Source: Chloroflexota bacterium (GTDB lineage Bacteria > Chloroflexota > Anaerolineae > B4-G1 > DUEL01). Taken from it: 7,128 nucleotides of DNA. The DNA lies in NCBI GenBank assembly GCA_017743275.1, contig JAGHZG010000075.1:1-7128 (forward strand), given 5' to 3'. Below, in pieces: positions 5,150 to 7,128 of the stretch. Each line of letters starts with the position of its first letter. Positions within the stretch are counted from its first letter, which is position 1. Both the position numbers and the translations under genes were made by a program. Below the pieces are notes generated by a model. The model did not search any database. It worked only from the letters and a program-made list of their open reading frames with translations, and was not told where the DNA came from.

Positions 5150-6847
5150 GAGATACCGATCCAGGAAAAAGTTGTAGAGGGCCGAAGGGGAAGCGACGGG
5201 TACCGGCGGGCCTGCGTTACAGAGCAGAAACGGCCACTCCTGCCCACCTCCCAGACCGCCGTGGGTGGCGATCTGTTCCTCAAAGGTGACCACACGTCCG
5301 TCCGGGAGGAGCCGCCCCATCAGGATCAGGTCGCCGGAATAGGGGCTGGTCGCCAGACGGTACACCTCCCCGGCGACCCGGTCCCGGTCGCCGTACGGGG
5401 CCAGCGGGTCAGGCGGGGTGATGTCCAGACGCCCGTCGCCAATCACGGCCCGGCCGCCCTGCGGCCCCAGCACCACCACCCGCCCTCCAGCCCGTCCCAC
5501 AATCCAGCCGATCCGGTCCATCTCCATCAGCCGGTCAAGGAGATCCGGATACAGCAGGGCCACCTCTATCAGGTCCAGCGGCCGGGAGACAACGTTGAAG
5601 TAAATGTGGGCCAGCGGCCCCGAAACGCGCACGACGACGTCCTCCCGCCGCTCCAGGTCGTACTCTTCTGCCTCCCAGTCGGGGGGGATGCGACGGCCCA
5701 GGGAACGACGCAGGGCCCGCACCACCCGACCGACGGTGGGCGGCAACCGTTCCTCTATGCCTTCCATCTCCCCCATCAGGTAGCGGGCCTTCGCCTCCGC
5801 GTATCCCGGCCGGCTGAAGACCTCGTCCAGCGAGACGTCTCCCAACTGGGCAACGACAAATTCCCCCAGCGTCTGCCCGATCATCCAGGAGAAGGGGACG
5901 GAAGGGGCATTGCCATGATCGGAGAGGACGAAGAGGTCGTACCGACGGCCCGAAGAGCGGGCCGCGCGCCGACGGGCGCGGTCAATCTGCCGGATGCGGC
6001 GGTCTATGTCCCGCAGGACGGCGAAGGCGGCGGGGTCGCTGGGGCCGAACCAGTGGGCGACCTCATCGTAGGCGTTGTAGTTGGCGTAGATGGATGGGAC
6101 GCCCCGGTAGATGTCCAGGATGATGCCGAAGGTCTGGACTTCGGTGAAGAGAGCATTGACGGCCGCGGCCAGGAGAGGGGAGAGCAGGCCGTAGGAGCGA
6201 GCCGGACGGCGATGGAGGACGGCGTCCAGCCGCCAGAGCAGTGCCCGCAGGTAGCCAGTGACCGTCAGCCAGAAGACGCGCAGGACCCGCAGCGGGCTGA
6301 GCAGGAAGACCAGCAGGAGCCCGATGCCGCGCACCGATTCCAGAAAGAGCCGGGGATGGATGGAGGCCAGGGTGAAGAGGGCCAGGTCGGCGTCCCCGTC
6401 AAACATGTTCACGTAACTGGAGCCCCCCAGCAGAATGCCGACCCGTCCGGCCCGCAGTCGCTCCTGCAGGGCCTGGACCTGGGCAGGCCGCTTGGCGACG
6501 AAAGCCATCCGTTCCCGTTTGTCGTACCAGCGGAAGCCGGGGATGTCCTCCCGGCTGCCGAAGAGGATGGCCGCCTGGACAGCGGGGGTGGTGCTGGGCA
6601 GTCCGCAGTACCATGGGGTCAGGTGCCAGCCCTCCTCCCGGACCAGCCGCCGCAGATACGGGAGATACCCCCGTTCCATAGCCTCCAGCAGGTGGTCGTG
6701 GGAGAGGCCGTCGATCTGGATGACAATGAACCCCCGTCGGCCGTCGGGCGAAATCTCTGGCCGCCCAATCTGGCGGGCCAGCGCCTCGTATTTCCGGCGA
6801 CGGGGGCCTTCGGTGATCCGGTCCAGCGCGCGGAGCAGAAATCCCAT
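5120..6847 (-). CDS. Alkaline-phosphatase-superfamily protein (type I phosphodiesterase / nucleotide pyrophosphatase-like)
   Basis: This is a predicted two-metal hydrolase of phosphomonoesters or phosphodiesters; the substrate is unknown. Superfamily ligands appear in order: IQIDG (D46, metal), the nucleophile loop GLPSTTPA (T86 or T87), YDEVAHWFG (D261 and H265), LFVLSDHGN (D310 and H311) and IATHGG (H529). All key residues are present in 575 residues, so it should be active. There is no N-terminal signal peptide; the start is basic and amphipathic. A strongly hydrophobic block at about 174-204, with a second at 220-245, lies between the nucleophile loop and the D261/H265 pair, where a cap insertion or membrane hairpin could sit. 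The ATG at 6847 is the only usable one, since an in-frame TGA lies about 30 bases upstream and no clear Shine-Dalgarno is seen. The last residues (PPTIDDRR) come from the heptad array. The glycosyltransferase gene follows and may be co-transcribed. Confidence 0.85.
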   Translation of the reverse strand: MGFLLRALDRITEGPRRRKYEALARQIGRPEISPDGRRGFIVIQIDGLSHDHLLEAMERGYLPYLRRLVREEGWHLTPWYCGLPSTTPAVQAAILFGSREDIPGFRWYDKRERMAFVAKRPAQVQALQERLRAGRVGILLGGSSYVNMFDGDADLALFTLASIHPRLFLESVRGIGLLLVFLLSPLRVLRVFWLTVTGYLRALLWRLDAVLHRRPARSYGLLSPLLAAAVNALFTEVQTFGIILDIYRGVPSIYANYNAYDEVAHWFGPSDPAAFAVLRDIDRRIRQIDRARRRAARSSGRRYDLFVLSDHGNAPSVPFSWMIGQTLGEFVVAQLGDVSLDEVFSRPGYAEAKARYLMGEMEGIEERLPPTVGRVVRALRRSLGRRIPPDWEAEEYDLERREDVVVRVSGPLAHIYFNVVSRPLDLIEVALLYPDLLDRLMEMDRIGWIVGRAGGRVVVLGPQGGRAVIGDGRLDITPPDPLAPYGDRDRVAGEVYRLATSPYSGDLILMGRLLPDGRVVTFEEQIATHGGLGGGQEWPFLLCNAGPPVPVASPSALYNFFLDRYLRPPTIDDRR

Positions 6848-6875
6848 AACCGAGCACGAAGGATACGAGGAGAAC

Positions 6876-6903
6876 TGTCAGGCACTTCCAAAAGTGCCTG
6901 GCA
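6876..6903. repeat. 12-bp-stem palindrome in the ROK-phosphodiesterase spacer
   Basis: CAGGCACTT (6879-6887) and AAGTGCCTG (6892-6900) form a perfect 9-bp stem with the four-base loop CCAA. The stem extends to 12 bp (6876-6878 with 6901-6903) with one T-G wobble. The sequence belongs to the GTGCCAGGCACTT...AAGTGCCTGGCAC type of interspersed palindrome that I recall from many bacterial genomes, often thought REP-like. There is no T-tract on either side, so intrinsic termination of the ROK gene is not well supported. It lies 29 bases before the phosphodiesterase start and could affect read-through or mRNA stability. Confidence 0.6.
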
Positions 6904-6937
6904 CGTTCGGAAGGGGCACAACAGAGTACTCCAGACC

Positions 6938-7109
6938 TTATACCCGCTCCAGTGCCAGCGCCAGCGCGCCCAGCAGGACCACATCGTCCCCCAGGGCCGC
7001 CGGGACGACGGGGGTGTTCTCCCAGTAGACGCGCTGGGACCGTTCCCGCATAGTCTGCCGGATGGGGTCAAAGAGAAGGGCGCCCGCGTTGGCCACCGAC
7101 CCGCCGATG
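6938..7109 (-). CDS. ROK-family sugar kinase, C-terminal part (5' end off the contig)
   Basis: Only the last 56 codons are present, because the gene runs into the contig end at 7109. The residues IGGSVANAG, LLFDPIR and VVPAALGDDVVLLGALALAL match the C-terminal end of ROK proteins, where GG(S/G)VA-x-AG and PAALGDDAGLLGAA are conserved. Members are ATP-dependent glucokinases or N-acetylhexosamine/N-acetylmannosamine kinases, or repressors with an added DNA-binding domain; the ATP-binding and zinc motifs that would tell these apart are missing. Reading across the adapter gives a false N-terminus MCIRDS that must not be annotated. It is on the same strand as the phosphodiesterase, which starts 90 bases downstream. 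Confidence 0.85.
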
Positions 7110-7128
7110 CTGTCTCTTATACACATCT
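7110..7128. other. Nextera / Tn5 mosaic-end adapter left on the contig end (artefact)
   Basis: The final 19 bases, CTGTCTCTTATACACATCT, are exactly the reverse complement of the Tn5 mosaic end AGATGTGTATAAGAGACAG used in tagmentation libraries. They sit at the extreme end of the sequence and interrupt a conserved ROK reading frame. They are untrimmed adapter, not genomic DNA. Confidence 0.97.

Noticed and set aside
1..7128. A defence, secondary-metabolite or other multi-gene novel system
   Set aside because: The complete genes are folC, a phosphodiesterase and a glycosyltransferase, and no nuclease, helicase, toxin-antitoxin, reverse transcriptase or biosynthetic core gene is visible on either strand.

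Overview
This is a GC-rich (roughly 65% G+C by eye) bacterial contig end. It carries four genes on the minus strand and a small island of degenerate material on the plus strand. The best guess for the source is an uncultured Chloroflexota (Anaerolineae-like) bacterium. That rests on the glycosyltransferase with its beta-sandwich tail, the high GC and the heptad repeats at gene borders, and it is inference rather than a marker-based placement. The last 19 bases are a Nextera/Tn5 mosaic-end adapter, so the right edge is an assembly end from an Illumina tagmentation library, probably a metagenome.

Reading the minus strand from right to left, the window begins with the C-terminal 56 codons of a ROK-family sugar kinase (7109-6938). 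A short spacer with a strong 12-bp hairpin follows. Next is a 575-aa alkaline-phosphatase-superfamily phosphodiesterase (6847-5120), then a 119-bp array of 17 degenerate heptamers that overlaps the ends of both flanking genes. After it comes a 925-aa GT-C-type membrane glycosyltransferase (5045-2268) whose tail has three beta-sandwich-like modules. The last gene is folC (1418-66), with its own promoter and a clear Shine-Dalgarno. A second small heptad-repeat patch covers the folC stop codon.

The stretch between folC and the glycosyltransferase (about 1447-2267) is the accessory part. It holds a roughly 226-bp imperfect palindrome made of four nested hairpins (1491-1720), which looks like a MITE-type non-autonomous element. 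It also holds a plus-strand ORF of 140 codons that looks 5'-truncated at the edge of that element. Further on are a well-formed ribosome-binding site with a 21-residue start resembling an aldo/keto reductase N-terminus, and a REP-like repeat. Together these look like the remains of an older plus-strand operon broken by small repeats.

The genes do not form one pathway. FolC is housekeeping folate metabolism, the ROK fragment is sugar phosphorylation, and the glycosyltransferase and phosphodiesterase are consistent with envelope metabolism. I found no defence system, CRISPR array, tRNA, rRNA or coherent novel system. The most interesting signals are the repeats at gene borders.
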